NCBI RefSeq assembly: GCF_010669145.1
Contig: NZ_CP048635.1
Location: 1,372,501-1,436,500, forward strand
DNA from: Rhizobium oryzihabitans
GTDB taxonomy: Bacteria > Pseudomonadota > Alphaproteobacteria > Rhizobiales > Rhizobiaceae
Length of the DNA stretch: 64,000 nucleotides
Reading direction: 5' to 3'
Made by a program: the position numbers and the translations under genes. This document shows, one piece after another, positions 50,314 through 60,181 of this stretch (its first letter is position 1; every line of letters starts with the position of its first letter). The notes beneath the pieces are model-generated. The model was not told the DNA's origin and searched no databases. It was given only the letters and a program-made list of their open reading frames with translations.

Positions 50314-51567
50314 TTAAGCAGTTTTTTGCTCTGGCGGCACGCGCGATGATGGGATCGCGAGGGGCAGCGCTGTAACGATCACCGGCACGATCAGGGTTGA
50401 CCATGCTGCGCCATAGCCAAAATGGTCGACCAGTAGCCCGAATATGTAGGGGCCAATTGCCATGACTCCCAGACAAATCGTGGAAGCGAAGGCGATCGTC
50501 GATGCTATCGAACCTTTCGGTGCACTTTCCGCGATTTCCAGGAGATAAAGGGGAAACCACCCAATCCCAAATATTCCCAGGATTATGAGCACGATAAGGG
50601 TTACTGGGGGCGGAGTGCCGATGGGCAGAACTGCGAGGGCCGCGGCGGCGGCTGCGGCGATGATGGATACCCTGCCGAAGGATTGACCGCGACGCCCGGG
50701 TCGGAAGTGATCGCTGATCCAGGGCAACAGGATACGGCCCGGAATGCCCGCAAGCTGTGTTGCGGCAAACATCGAGGATGCGACAAAAAGGCCAAGTCCC
50801 AATCCGTCCGCCATGAACCCGATGACATGCGCCGTGAGGGTAAACTGAAACGCGGACATGGCAATGCCAAGCCGCAATACGGGCCAGAAGCCAGGATTCT
50901 GCCCGACGATGCGGGAGAGTTTTGCCAGAGGAAGCGGCCGTTCGGTTTTGGCCGCTACATCGCTTCCCTCGCGATAGAGTCCCCAGAAGAGTGCAGCACC
51001 CGCTACGGAAACACCGGCACAGAGCCAGGCTGCGGCATGCCACCCGTAACGAACCGCCATGAAGGGAAGGAGAGCGGCTGCGATCATCGTTCCGAAGGGA
51101 ACCGCGGCCTGTCGAAACCCCGTTGCGATGCCGCGTTTGGCGGGTGGGAACCAGCGCATGATCGCCCGCGTGCCGCCCGGTTGCACGGCTGCATAGGTGC
51201 CGCCCAGAAACGCGATGCAGACAAGCAGCGCGGGAAGGCTGTTTGCGAATGCCGCCGCGCATGCCATCGCGATCGCCATGCCGAGCATGGCAATGCCGAC
51301 GATGCGGCGTTCACCATGAATGTCGATGGCGCGGCCAAGCGTGAACATGGTCACGATCTGGATAGCGTTCATGACGGTCACGGCGAGTGACGCGGATGCA
51401 AGAGAGACGCCAAAGGCTTCACGCCAGAAGGGCACGAGAATGTAGATGCCCTGCGACACGAACGAGCCGGCGGTCTGCGTGCCGACTGCCACGGCAAGCA
51501 CGGCCCAGATCCTGGGATCGGTGGCGGCAACGGGTGCAGGCGAAGTCGAAGAAATCTGTGACGACAT
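50314..51567 (-). CDS. Major facilitator superfamily transporter
   Basis: 417 residues with twelve hydrophobic segments. MFS features include GRAIDIHGERR after helix 2 and WFPPAKRGIATGFRQAAVPFG in the helix 4–5 region. The substrate is unknown. It is divergent from a LysR regulator 92 bases away, a common arrangement in which the regulator controls the transporter. Intact. Confidence 0.88.
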   Translation of the reverse strand: MSSQISSTSPAPVAATDPRIWAVLAVAVGTQTAGSFVSQGIYILVPFWREAFGVSLASASLAVTVMNAIQIVTMFTLGRAIDIHGERRIVGIAMLGMAIAMACAAAFANSLPALLVCIAFLGGTYAAVQPGGTRAIMRWFPPAKRGIATGFRQAAVPFGTMIAAALLPFMAVRYGWHAAAWLCAGVSVAGAALFWGLYREGSDVAAKTERPLPLAKLSRIVGQNPGFWPVLRLGIAMSAFQFTLTAHVIGFMADGLGLGLFVASSMFAATQLAGIPGRILLPWISDHFRPGRRGQSFGRVSIIAAAAAAALAVLPIGTPPPVTLIVLIILGIFGIGWFPLYLLEIAESAPKGSIASTIAFASTICLGVMAIGPYIFGLLVDHFGYGAAWSTLIVPVIVTALPLAIPSSRVPPEQKTA

Positions 51568-51659
51568 GGAAAAGCTCCTATCAAGAGTTTCCGTGCAATA
51601 GCCTTCCCGAAGAGCCGACAGAATTAAGGGCTTGCGCGTTTCAGTGATAACAGCTTGTT

Positions 51660-52511
51660 ATGCTTCCCATGCGCTCATTGGATTCCGAGGCCGTCGAGGC
51701 TTTTCTTCTTGTTGCCGAATTGCAGTCGTTCACGCAGGTTGCCGGCGTCATGAATACGACGCAGGCCGCCATATCCCTGCGCCTGCGTCGGCTCGAAGAG
51801 ATGTTGGGGCATCGCCTGGTCGAGAGGACACCGCGCCGGGTGCGGTTGACGGCTGCAGGCGAACGCTTCCTGGAGCCCGCGCGAGCCTATGTCGCTGCCG
51901 GCCGTCGCGCGCGTGACGTCTTTGGGCAGGAGCCGAGGCGCCTGGCGATCGGTGTGACGCATCACCTGATCGGGGCCGACCTGCCGCGGATCCTTCGGGT
52001 AATCAGCGAGCGCGAAACGAGTGTTACGCTTCATCTTCGCACCGCAGGCACCAGAACCCTGCTAGAGCTTTATGACGCCGGAGAGCTCGATGCGATCGTG
52101 GTGTTGCGGCATGACGATATTCGTCGAGACGGCGAGCTTTTGTTTCAGGAGAGCTTTGGCTGGTATTGCAGCGCGGACTTCGATCTGCCTTCGAATGGCC
52201 CGGTGCCGCTCGTGCTTCAGCCTGCGCCCTGTAATTTGCGTGCCATGGCCCTCCGGGCGCTGGATAGCGCGGGTATCACTTGGCGCGAGGTGTTCGTCGG
52301 AACAGGGGCAACGGCGGTCGGGGCAGCTGCCGAAGCCGGGATCGGCATCGCGCTCCTGGCGCGGAGCGCAGTTCCGGCTGGTGTGCGGGAGGTCAGGAGC
52401 CGTCTGCTGCCGGAGCTTCCAAAGCTGGATACCGTGATGATTTCGACGGTCACGGGCGACCATGCGAACGCCGTGCTCCGACGGATCACGAAAGCGTTTC
52501 GATCATCCTGA
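51660..52511 (+). CDS. LysR-family regulator divergent from the MFS gene
   Basis: 283 residues: helix–turn–helix AVEAFLLVAELQSFTQVAGV and TQAAISLRLRRLEEMLG, then a LysR effector domain ending near 52505. An in-frame ATG at 51669 is an alternative start; neither has a strong ribosome site. It probably controls the divergent MFS exporter, with operators in the 92-bp gap. Its 3' end overlaps the convergent FhuB-type gene by nine bases. Confidence 0.88.
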   Translation: MLPMRSLDSEAVEAFLLVAELQSFTQVAGVMNTTQAAISLRLRRLEEMLGHRLVERTPRRVRLTAAGERFLEPARAYVAAGRRARDVFGQEPRRLAIGVTHHLIGADLPRILRVISERETSVTLHLRTAGTRTLLELYDAGELDAIVVLRHDDIRRDGELLFQESFGWYCSADFDLPSNGPVPLVLQPAPCNLRAMALRALDSAGITWREVFVGTGATAVGAAAEAGIGIALLARSAVPAGVREVRSRLLPELPKLDTVMISTVTGDHANAVLRRITKAFRSS

Positions 52512-54505
52512 TGTGGCTGGTCTGGAAGTGGCTCTCATCGTCCTGGGGCGCAACAAAAGCAGGAAAATCGGCGCGCCGATGACCGCGGTAACAATGCCCG
52601 CCGGTAGTTCTAGGGGGCGATGACGCTGCGTCCTGCAAGGTCTGCGAAGACCATCAGCAAGGCACCGATCGCCATTGCCACCGGCAGGCTGCGTGCGTGT
52701 CGTGATCCGACCAGAAGCCGTGCGGCGTGCGGGGAGAGGAGGCCGACAAAACTGACGGCTCCGATGGACGAGACGGCAACGGCGACGGCGCAGGCGGAAT
52801 AGAGGATGGCCCATGTTCGGGCCCTGTCCGTTACCAGGCCGAGCGATCGCGCTTTTTCGTCTCCCAGCGAAAGCGTGTCCAGGTGGCGGCTACACAGGAT
52901 GCCGATTGTTACCAAAATGACGGCCCACGGCAAAAGCACGAGAACATCTGCGTAACCGCGTCCATGCGTTGAGCCCGTCAGCCAGGAAAGTGCCTGTGCC
53001 GTCTGCAATCGCGCTTCGACAACGACGATGGTTCCGGCTGCGCCAAAACTTGCCGCGATGGCAACGCCTGCCAGAATAAGTCTTTCCGGTGCATTTTTAG
53101 GCCCGAAAAACCGCAGGAGGAGAACGGCGGAAAGGGCGCCGATGAGCGTCGCCATCTGGAAAATCAGCGTTCCGGGCACCAAGCCGGACAAAAGACCGAT
53201 CAAGCTGAATAATGCGGCTCCCTGCGTGAGACCGAGCGTTTCAGGGCTGCAAAGCGGATTGCGCGTCACGGCCTGCAAGACAGTGCCGGCTGCTGCCAGC
53301 AGGGCACCGCAGCCAAGCGCCACAAGTAAACGCGGAGCCCGGATATCGAGGTTCGCAGCAATGTCCGTCATTGACAGGGAGACACCATCGCCAATCGCCA
53401 GCGCTGCGCCGATACCTGCCAGCGAAGTTACCGTCAAAATCGTGATCAGCAGGGGAAGGGAAGGGAGCCTAAGCGCCGAAGGCGAGCCGATGCGCCGCTC
53501 TGCCCCCAATCTCGAGGTCCGCAGCAGAAGCAGCATGACCGGCGCTCCAAAGCAGGCGACGATGATGCCGGTGGGGACAATGGTACCGTTGGTGCCGAAA
53601 AGCTGTGCGATGACATCGGCAAGAAGCAGCGTATTTGCTCCCCAGATCAGTGAGAGAGGCAAATGAAAGCGGTGCCTGATGATGCCAAGCGCCCGAAGAA
53701 TGTTCGGGATTGCGAGCCCTATGAAACCAATCGGGCCTGCAAGCGTAACCGCAGCGCCGGACAGTACAACGCCGGCAAAGATGCCCGATAACGTAACGCT
53801 TCGTGTCAGCCCGAGGCTCGCTGATGCCTGATCGCCGAGGCCGAGCAGGTCGAGCGGCCGCGCAAGCGCCATCAGCACCAGAAAAGACAAAAGAATGGCC
53901 GGGCCGGCAACCATGACTTTCGACCATCCGGTCTGGTCAAGAATACCGGAAGACCAGAGCACCAGACCGGAAGCCCTGTCGTCGGCGAGAAGGACGATTG
54001 CGGAAGAGATTGCGGCAAAGCAGAGGGAAATCGCAACGCCCGCGAGAGCCAGCCGTCCCGGCGGAGCGCGGAACCCGCCGGCCAGCGCGATGCAGGCCGC
54101 GGCTCCTGCCAGGCCGCCCAATGTCGTTGCCATGATCGGCGGCATGGCTATCGGCAGCAACAATGTGGATATGACCAAAACGAGCTGTGCGCCGCTGGTG
54201 ACGGACAGAATATCCGGCGCAGCCAGGGGATTTCTGAGCACGCTTTGGAAAACCGAGCCTGCCAGGGCCAGGGCGACTCCGGTCAGGATCGCCGCAACCA
54301 CGCGTGGAGCACGGCTCGTTTCCAGAATGGCCTGGGCCAGCGTGGCGGGGCGTGTCGTGAAGGCAAATATGTCGTGCCAGCCGATCAGCTTGCTTCCCAG
54401 ACGCATGTCGAGTGCCGCCAGGACGAACAGAAGCAATATGCCAGCAGGCAAGAGAAGCGCCGAGGTGAGACGGTGCGAGCCGGCAGACGGGAGCGACATT
54501 TTCAT
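52503..54505 (-). pseudogene. fhuB: FhuB-type fused siderophore permease, frameshifted near the end
   Basis: Two FecCD permease halves are fused in one chain, as in FhuB, with about twenty membrane helices (LTGVALALAGSVFQSVLRNP in half one, GAAGTIVVVEARLQTAQ in half two). The start ATG overlaps the ATPase stop (ATGA at 54502–54505). The frame breaks at a run of five G (52613–52617), producing a stop after GRSVIAP. With one more base it continues as LELPAGIVTAVIGAPIFLLL, the conserved family end, to a stop at 52503 (667 residues). It moves ferric hydroxamates across the inner membrane. The break looks artefactual. Confidence 0.87.
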
Positions 54506-55344
54506 TCGGATGCCTGATGATCGCGCGGACTGCCGGCAGCGCCGATCCAGTCGATCAGGCAATAGGCACGGTCGGCACCGCCGGGATGCGCAACCAGATC
54601 AACCTTGCAGCCAAACGCCAGTTGCAGCAGGTCGGCTGTCAGCACCTGCCTTGCAGGACCGGTGGTGAGCACTTCCCCCTTGCGCATCAATATTACATCA
54701 TCAGCGATATCCATGACCTGATTGAGATCGTGAAGCACGGCGATGATCGTCAGGCCTTCCGTCCGGTTGAGCTGTCTCAGCAATGTCAGCAGTTCAGCCT
54801 GATGGCGGATGTCGAGAAAACTGGTCGGCTCATCCAGAAACAGCACGCTCGGTTGCTGCGCCAGTGCCATGGCAACCCAGGCACGCTGCCTTTCGCCCCC
54901 GGACAGTGTCGCAAGCTGGCGCGCGCGCAGGTGCTGCAGATCGACCCTCCTGATGGCGCTGTCGATGATGTCGCGGTCAGTGGCTGAAAGGCGTCCAAGC
55001 CAGGGACGGTGTGGGTAACGACCCTGCTCGACCAGCTCTTCGACCGTAAGACCGACCGGAATTTCAGGCGACTGCGCCATGACGGCAACCTGTCGGGCAA
55101 TATCGCGGCGGCGCAATTCCGATAGCTCTCGCCCCAGGAGCTGCACCTTGCCGGCCGTCGGTATTTCCAGCCCTGCCAGGCATTTGAGAAGCGTGCTCTT
55201 TCCAGACCCGTTCGCCCCGCAGATGACGGTAACGCGCCCCATCTGCGCCTGAATGTCGACGTCGCGTAAAGCATGGGCCCGATCGTAGGCGACGCTCAAA
55301 CCGCTCGCCTGCGCAGCGGGCATATCAATCTGGGTGCTGTTCAA
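54502..55344 (-). CDS. fhuC: Ferric-siderophore ABC transporter ATPase (FhuC/FecE type)
   Basis: 280 residues, start TTG at 55344 overlapping the regulator stop (TTGA), or ATG at 55323. Walker A is ICGANGSGKSTLLKCLAG, the signature is LATLSGGERQRAWVA, Walker B is VLFLDEPTSFLD, and the switch His is in AVLHDLNQV. It energises import by the FhuB-type permease, to which it is coupled by an ATGA overlap. Confidence 0.92.
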   Translation of the reverse strand: MNSTQIDMPAAQASGLSVAYDRAHALRDVDIQAQMGRVTVICGANGSGKSTLLKCLAGLEIPTAGKVQLLGRELSELRRRDIARQVAVMAQSPEIPVGLTVEELVEQGRYPHRPWLGRLSATDRDIIDSAIRRVDLQHLRARQLATLSGGERQRAWVAMALAQQPSVLFLDEPTSFLDIRHQAELLTLLRQLNRTEGLTIIAVLHDLNQVMDIADDVILMRKGEVLTTGPARQVLTADLLQLAFGCKVDLVAHPGGADRAYCLIDWIGAAGSPRDHQASE

Positions 55345-56087
55345 ACTGCAACCTCGCGCATCGCCTTTCGCAGCGATGACAGGCTGCGATAACCGACATC
55401 CGCTGCCGCCTCTTCAAGGCGCGCTCCTTCCGCCTGCCTGCGCATCACATGCGCCATGCGCAGGCGGCGTCGCCACTCGGCAAAACTCATGCCGGTCTGA
55501 GTGCGGAACTTTCGCGTCATGGTCCTGCGGCTCATGCCGAGATTGTCGGCCCAGTGGTCGATATCAAGGTCGATCGCCGGTGTTTCGGACAGGTCCCGGC
55601 ACAAGCGCTGAAGGCGTTTGTCGCTTGGCATCGGAAGCGCGAAAGGACCCTCCTGCGCATTGGCGATCTCTTCAAGGATCAGGGCTGCCAGATGTCCACC
55701 GCGGCCATCTTCATCATAAAGCGTCGGCTGTTCTAGAAAGGATCCAACCGCCGCCGACAGGAGCACGGATGTGGAGATGACGCGCGTCGGCTCCCAGCGC
55801 AATGTCAGGCCGGGTTCGGGCTCGATATAAAGCGACTGCATGGAGACACGTCCATGGGACCTCACCGCATGGGGAATGTCGGGGGTGATGAGCAGGCCAT
55901 ATCCACTCGGAATGATGAATGAGGTGTCGGGCGTGCGAGCGGTCATGAAACCGTCGACAATTTGCAGCAGCTGGCCGCGCCGATGGCTGTGCCAGCCGAA
56001 ATCGACGCTCTTTTCATATATGCGCGCCATTGCCGCGACGGGCCTTGGCACATTTTGAAGGTCCACGGCCTTTTGCGGCTGTTTCAT
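55341..56087 (-). CDS. AraC-family regulator of the siderophore locus
   Basis: The start at 56087 follows GGGAG; the open frame extends to 56171 but without support. About 248 residues: an N-terminal cupin-like sensor (HSHRRGQLLQIVDGFMTART, then ITPDIPHAV) and a C-terminal AraC DNA-binding domain (WADNLGMSRRTMTRKFRTQT and AADVGYRSLSSLRKAM). It is first in the row regulator–ATPase–permease and divergent from the receptor gene. AraC regulators of this kind often sense their own siderophore and activate uptake (inferred here). Confidence 0.87.
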   Translation of the reverse strand: MKQPQKAVDLQNVPRPVAAMARIYEKSVDFGWHSHRRGQLLQIVDGFMTARTPDTSFIIPSGYGLLITPDIPHAVRSHGRVSMQSLYIEPEPGLTLRWEPTRVISTSVLLSAAVGSFLEQPTLYDEDGRGGHLAALILEEIANAQEGPFALPMPSDKRLQRLCRDLSETPAIDLDIDHWADNLGMSRRTMTRKFRTQTGMSFAEWRRRLRMAHVMRRQAEGARLEEAAADVGYRSLSSLRKAMREVAV

Positions 56088-56221
56088 CGTATCTCCCAAC
56101 GCAGCCGGACCAAAAACCTGGTGGGCATTGTCATGAATGGGAGCAATAGCGGCACGCATCTGTTTTTTCAAAAGGAAAAGATGGCCCGATTATTGGTTAT
56201 TTCGCTATTTTGGTTCATTCA

Positions 56222-56236
56222 GGCCATTTAATGGCC
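56222..56236. promoter_or_regulatory. Perfect palindrome in the divergent siderophore promoter region
   Basis: GGCCATT–T–AATGGCC is a perfect 15-base inverted repeat in the 290-base gap between the AraC regulator and the TonB-dependent receptor. It is a candidate operator for one or both directions. It does not match the TGA-N9-TCA iron-responsive (RirA) pattern. Confidence 0.45.
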
Positions 56237-56377
56237 CGTCTGCGATCAAGTTTGACCTGACAATGATGATAAAAAAAGTCTACTTAAGCGGCCGAATGCG
56301 GCGGGATATGGCTTTGTGGCGGAAAACTCCGAGGTCTTTACCCGCTCCGGCAGCAATCACATCACAGGTTCCGCATA

Positions 56378-58573
56378 ATGCAACACACCGGCCTCACAAC
56401 ACGCAAGCCATCTGCTTTTTCCTCCAGACGCGCGCGGCTTTTCATTCTGACGTCCGGCGTCGCATTGGGCGTGATTGCCGGACAGGCAGTGGCGTTTGCG
56501 CAGGATGCCAACGGCTCCACGCAGCTCGAGCCTATCGTGGTACAGGGAAAGGCTGCGGCCAAGGGCGCGCGCGTTGAACAGCGCGGCTACGTGGCGCGGG
56601 ATTCCGCTTCTGCAACGAAAACATCCACGCCCGTTGCGGAAACGCCGCAGTCGGTTTCCGTCATTACGCGGGGTGCCATGACCGATCGTGCCGTGCAGAC
56701 CGTAGCGGACAGTCTGCTCTATAGCTCGAACGTCAACGGCCAGCGTTATGGCAACGACCCGCGCTCTGACTACTTTACCATTCGCGGCTTTGCCGCAGAC
56801 CTTTATCTCGATGGGCTGAGGGTGCCGCAGATCGCCAACCAGACCGGCGGTTATGCGGGCTTTCGTGTGGAGCCGTATTTCCTGAACCGCGTGGAGGTCC
56901 TGCGTGGACCGAGTTCGGCACTGTTCGGTCAGACGAATGTCGGCGGTGTCGTCAACATGATCAGCAAGGACCCGAAAGATGTTGCCGGCGGCGAACTCTA
57001 TACGCGTTTCGGCAGCTATAATCAGAAGGAGATCGGTTTCGATGCGACCGGTCCCATCGGTACCGATTCTGGCCTGAGCTACCGGCTGGAAGGTGTTCTT
57101 CGTGACAGCGACGCGATGAACGATTTCGGCAAGAACGACCGTGTCGCCATCAGCCCCACGGTAAAGTGGTCGCCGGACGAGGATACCAGCCTGACGGTAT
57201 ATGGCGCCTATATGAAGGATGATGCGGGCCAGGTGCCGTCGCTCATTCCGGCCGCTGGCAGTGTCTATGCGAACAGACTTGGACTGACGATCCCCCGCAA
57301 TTTCTCCGATGGCGATCCGTCGCTTGCGATCTACGACAAGGAAACGGCCTATGTCGGATATCGTTTCGAGCACGCCTTCAGCGACGATCTCGTGCTGCGG
57401 CAGAATTTCCGCTATTCCTATCTCGACGTTAACTACCAGAACCTGTTCGGCAACGGCCTTGCCGCCAATCAGCGCACGCTTTCCCGTCTGGTCTACAATG
57501 CGCAGCCGACGCTCAACGCTGCCGCACTCGATACCAATCTCGAATATAAGTTCGATACGGGTCCCGTCAGCCACACCCTGCTTGGCGGTGTCGACCTGCA
57601 ATGGCAGAACCTCGTCAACGATACCGGCTCGCGTGCTGGCCCGACACTCGATCTTTTCAATCCGGTCTACAACATCGGCGTGACCCCGGCGACATTGACG
57701 ACACGTCTCGACCAGACGCAGCGTCAGGTGGGCATCTATCTTCAGGATCAGATCGAGATCGGCGGCTTCAGACTGACGGCCGGCGGACGTCAGGATTATG
57801 TGGACAACGATTCCGACAGCACGGCCCTGTCCAGCGGTATCACCACACAATACAGGCGAAATCACAGTGCCTTCACCGGCAGGGTAGGGGCCGCCTATGT
57901 CTTCGACAACGGCATCATTCCTTACGCCGTCTATTCCACCTCGTTTGCCCCGGTCCTGACGCTTGCGGCAGATCCGCTGAAGCCCACGACGGGCGAATTG
58001 AAGGAAGTGGGCGTCAAATACGCGCCTGAGGGAGAGGACTTCAGCCTCACGCTTTCCGGTTTCGAGGCGACCCAGCAAAACGTGGTAAACCGCATCGCGG
58101 GCATCTATTATCAGACCGACGAAGTGCGTGTCCGCGGTATTGAACTCGAGGCAAACGCGACGCTCTGGGATCGCGTCAATCTGACGGCTGCGGCCAGCTG
58201 GCAGGACCCGGAAGTCACGCGGAGCGAAACGGCAACGCAGGTCGGCAAGATGCCCTATACGGTTCCAAAGCAGCAGCAGTCGCTGTTCGTCAGCTATGAC
58301 GTTCCGATGCCGGATGCCTGGGATGGGAAGTTGACCCTGGGCGTCGGTGCGCGTCACGTCGGCAAGACGGCAGGGGATACGGCGAATTCATTCTTCGTGC
58401 CGGGTTACACATTGGTGGATGCCTTCGCCCGTTATGAACATGATCGCTACTCTTTCCAGCTCAATGGTTATAATCTTGGCGACAAGACCTATGTCGCCGG
58501 CTGCAACACGACCACACAGTGCTATTACGGTCAGGGATTGACCGTGGTCGGCACGGTGAGCGTCAAATGGTAA
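56378..58573 (+). CDS. TonB-dependent siderophore receptor (FhuA/FoxA type)
   Basis: 731 residues. A signal sequence ending in AVAFAQD is followed by a TonB-box-like EPIVVQG, a plug domain (AETPQSVSVITR, then YFTIRGFAADLYLDG and VEVLRGPSSALFGQTNVGGVVN) and a 22-strand barrel ending in VSVKW. The plug signature is that of hydroxamate siderophore receptors (ferrichrome, ferrioxamine type). It imports ferric siderophore across the outer membrane with TonB–ExbBD energy. The downstream binding protein overlaps it by seven bases. Confidence 0.92.
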   Translation: MQHTGLTTRKPSAFSSRRARLFILTSGVALGVIAGQAVAFAQDANGSTQLEPIVVQGKAAAKGARVEQRGYVARDSASATKTSTPVAETPQSVSVITRGAMTDRAVQTVADSLLYSSNVNGQRYGNDPRSDYFTIRGFAADLYLDGLRVPQIANQTGGYAGFRVEPYFLNRVEVLRGPSSALFGQTNVGGVVNMISKDPKDVAGGELYTRFGSYNQKEIGFDATGPIGTDSGLSYRLEGVLRDSDAMNDFGKNDRVAISPTVKWSPDEDTSLTVYGAYMKDDAGQVPSLIPAAGSVYANRLGLTIPRNFSDGDPSLAIYDKETAYVGYRFEHAFSDDLVLRQNFRYSYLDVNYQNLFGNGLAANQRTLSRLVYNAQPTLNAAALDTNLEYKFDTGPVSHTLLGGVDLQWQNLVNDTGSRAGPTLDLFNPVYNIGVTPATLTTRLDQTQRQVGIYLQDQIEIGGFRLTAGGRQDYVDNDSDSTALSSGITTQYRRNHSAFTGRVGAAYVFDNGIIPYAVYSTSFAPVLTLAADPLKPTTGELKEVGVKYAPEGEDFSLTLSGFEATQQNVVNRIAGIYYQTDEVRVRGIELEANATLWDRVNLTAAASWQDPEVTRSETATQVGKMPYTVPKQQQSLFVSYDVPMPDAWDGKLTLGVGARHVGKTAGDTANSFFVPGYTLVDAFARYEHDRYSFQLNGYNLGDKTYVAGCNTTTQCYYGQGLTVVGTVSVKW

Positions 58574-59442
58574 CAGCAATTCGCAGACGATCGTTCATAA
58601 CCGGCGTGGTGGCTCTGGCCACCACGCCGAAATCGTTTGCGGCGCCTGTGCCGAGGCGTATCGTTACCCTCGAATGGACCGCCACTGAAATTGCGCTCTC
58701 CCTTGGAATTCCGCCGGTTGGATGTGCGGAGCCTTCCGGTTACCGCGCCTGGGTGAATGTCGAGAACGACCGGCTTGGTGATGTTGTCGATGTCGGGCGG
58801 CGGCAGCAACCGAGCCTTGAAGCCATTCGCAGGCTGCAGCCAGATCTCATCCTGTCTTCCCGTTTCCGCCACGCATCACTCGCTTCAGCACTCGGCGATA
58901 TCGCCCCGACCCATCTGATTGACGATCAGGCTGCCGACGGCGACATGCTGGCGGCCGTCTATCGCAGCGTCACTCAGGCCGGGGCGGCACTTGCCCGGGC
59001 GGATGAAGCCGCCGCACTGCTGGCCCGGTTTGATGAGAGCATGGAGATTTTGAAGAGCCGGCTCGGCAGCACGGTTTCGGGGCGGGAGCTGATCGTGGCC
59101 CAGCCCCTGCCGGGTGTGCCGCGTCTGCGGATATTCGCTCCCAACTCGGCCATCGCCGGATTGTTGCAGAGGATAGGGTTTACGGCCGCCATGGACCTGC
59201 CGCCGCAACCATTCGGCTTTACGACAATCGACCTCGAAGGGCTCGCCGCGCTGGATGGTCAGTGCACCCTGTTCATCCTGTCGGAGTCGATACCGGACGA
59301 CCTCCGCAACGCCGCACTTTGGCCGGTACTCCCGATCGTCGCGCAAGGCAATGTCATGGTGGCAGGCGCCACGACCTGGCCATTCGGCTCGACGGCGTCA
59401 TTGCAGAAGCTGGTCGGCGAGATTACCAGTCAGTTCGATTGA
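58567..59442 (+). CDS. fhuD: Periplasmic ferric-siderophore-binding protein (FhuD type)
   Basis: 291 residues from ATG 58567, overlapping the receptor stop. A twin-arginine-like signal (RRRSFITGVVALATT) is followed by a FecB/TroA-fold domain: RIVTLEWTATEIALSLGI, then LEAIRRLQPDLILSS. It delivers the ferric siderophore to the FhuB-type permease encoded on the other strand. Typical length for the family. Confidence 0.87.
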   Translation: MVTAIRRRSFITGVVALATTPKSFAAPVPRRIVTLEWTATEIALSLGIPPVGCAEPSGYRAWVNVENDRLGDVVDVGRRQQPSLEAIRRLQPDLILSSRFRHASLASALGDIAPTHLIDDQAADGDMLAAVYRSVTQAGAALARADEAAALLARFDESMEILKSRLGSTVSGRELIVAQPLPGVPRLRIFAPNSAIAGLLQRIGFTAAMDLPPQPFGFTTIDLEGLAALDGQCTLFILSESIPDDLRNAALWPVLPIVAQGNVMVAGATTWPFGSTASLQKLVGEITSQFD

Positions 59443-59458
59443 AGTTGCTGGACGGCTG

Positions 59459-60181
59459 ATGCTGCGGACAGAAATATTACGCTGCCTTTTTGAACAATCG
59501 ACCCCTGTCGGTTCCCGTTCGCTGTTTCAGCGAAAACGGCGTGGCGATCTTCTCCTTGCCGAGCTTCTGGAGCCGCGTCGCTTCGAGAGGCTACTCAGGA
59601 ACTATGGTCGCCGACATGGGCGCGACCCCGTTTACGAAGCAGTCGCGAGTGAATGGTCCAAACGGTATTTTGCCTCCATTGTGAAGCCAGCGGTTGCTGC
59701 AGCGATCCTTGCCGATTGGCGTGTCCCGCTCACGCCCGAGAAGATAAGCCTTGAGGTGAATGATGATGGTGACATCGTTTCGGTGCGCCTCTCGTCCTTT
59801 GGTGGTCCTGTTGCTGCAGCTTCGCCGGAAGAGCGCTTCGACTTTCTGGTCAGGGACAATCTGGCCGTGGTCGTGAGCGCGATTGCGGATGCGAGTGGCC
59901 TTTCACGCAACGTCCTGTGGAGCAATGCCGGCAACATGTTCGAGGGAACTGCGCGCAGTTGCGAAGCGCTTCTGCAATCCAGAACAAGCGGTCTGGACCA
60001 TGCGTTCGGGCTTCTTGAGACAAGCCGTCTTTCTGACGGGACTCGCAACCCACTTCATCGGCCTATTGTCTATCCCATAAAAGATGATGGGCCCAAACGT
60101 CTGCGCCGCGTATGCTGTATCCGCTATCTCTTGGAGACACTCGATTATTGTGCGACTTGCCCTTGTCCTGGAAGCGAGTAG
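59459..60181 (+). CDS. fhuF: Siderophore-iron reductase (FhuF family, 2Fe-2S)
   Basis: 240 residues from ATG 59459. The C-terminal motif VCCIRYLLETLDYCATC shows the CC-x10-CxxC that binds the 2Fe-2S cluster in FhuF. The enzyme reduces ferric iron in imported hydroxamate siderophores and so releases it in the cytosol. It starts 16 bases after the binding-protein gene. Together with receptor and binding protein it forms the plus-strand half of the siderophore locus. Confidence 0.87.
   Translation: MLRTEILRCLFEQSTPVGSRSLFQRKRRGDLLLAELLEPRRFERLLRNYGRRHGRDPVYEAVASEWSKRYFASIVKPAVAAAILADWRVPLTPEKISLEVNDDGDIVSVRLSSFGGPVAAASPEERFDFLVRDNLAVVVSAIADASGLSRNVLWSNAGNMFEGTARSCEALLQSRTSGLDHAFGLLETSRLSDGTRNPLHRPIVYPIKDDGPKRLRRVCCIRYLLETLDYCATCPCPGSE

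Noticed and set aside
56357..58357. A 666-codon frame antisense to the TonB-dependent receptor
   Set aside because: The plus strand has a complete receptor with signal peptide, plug and barrel; the mirror frame has no recognisable features.
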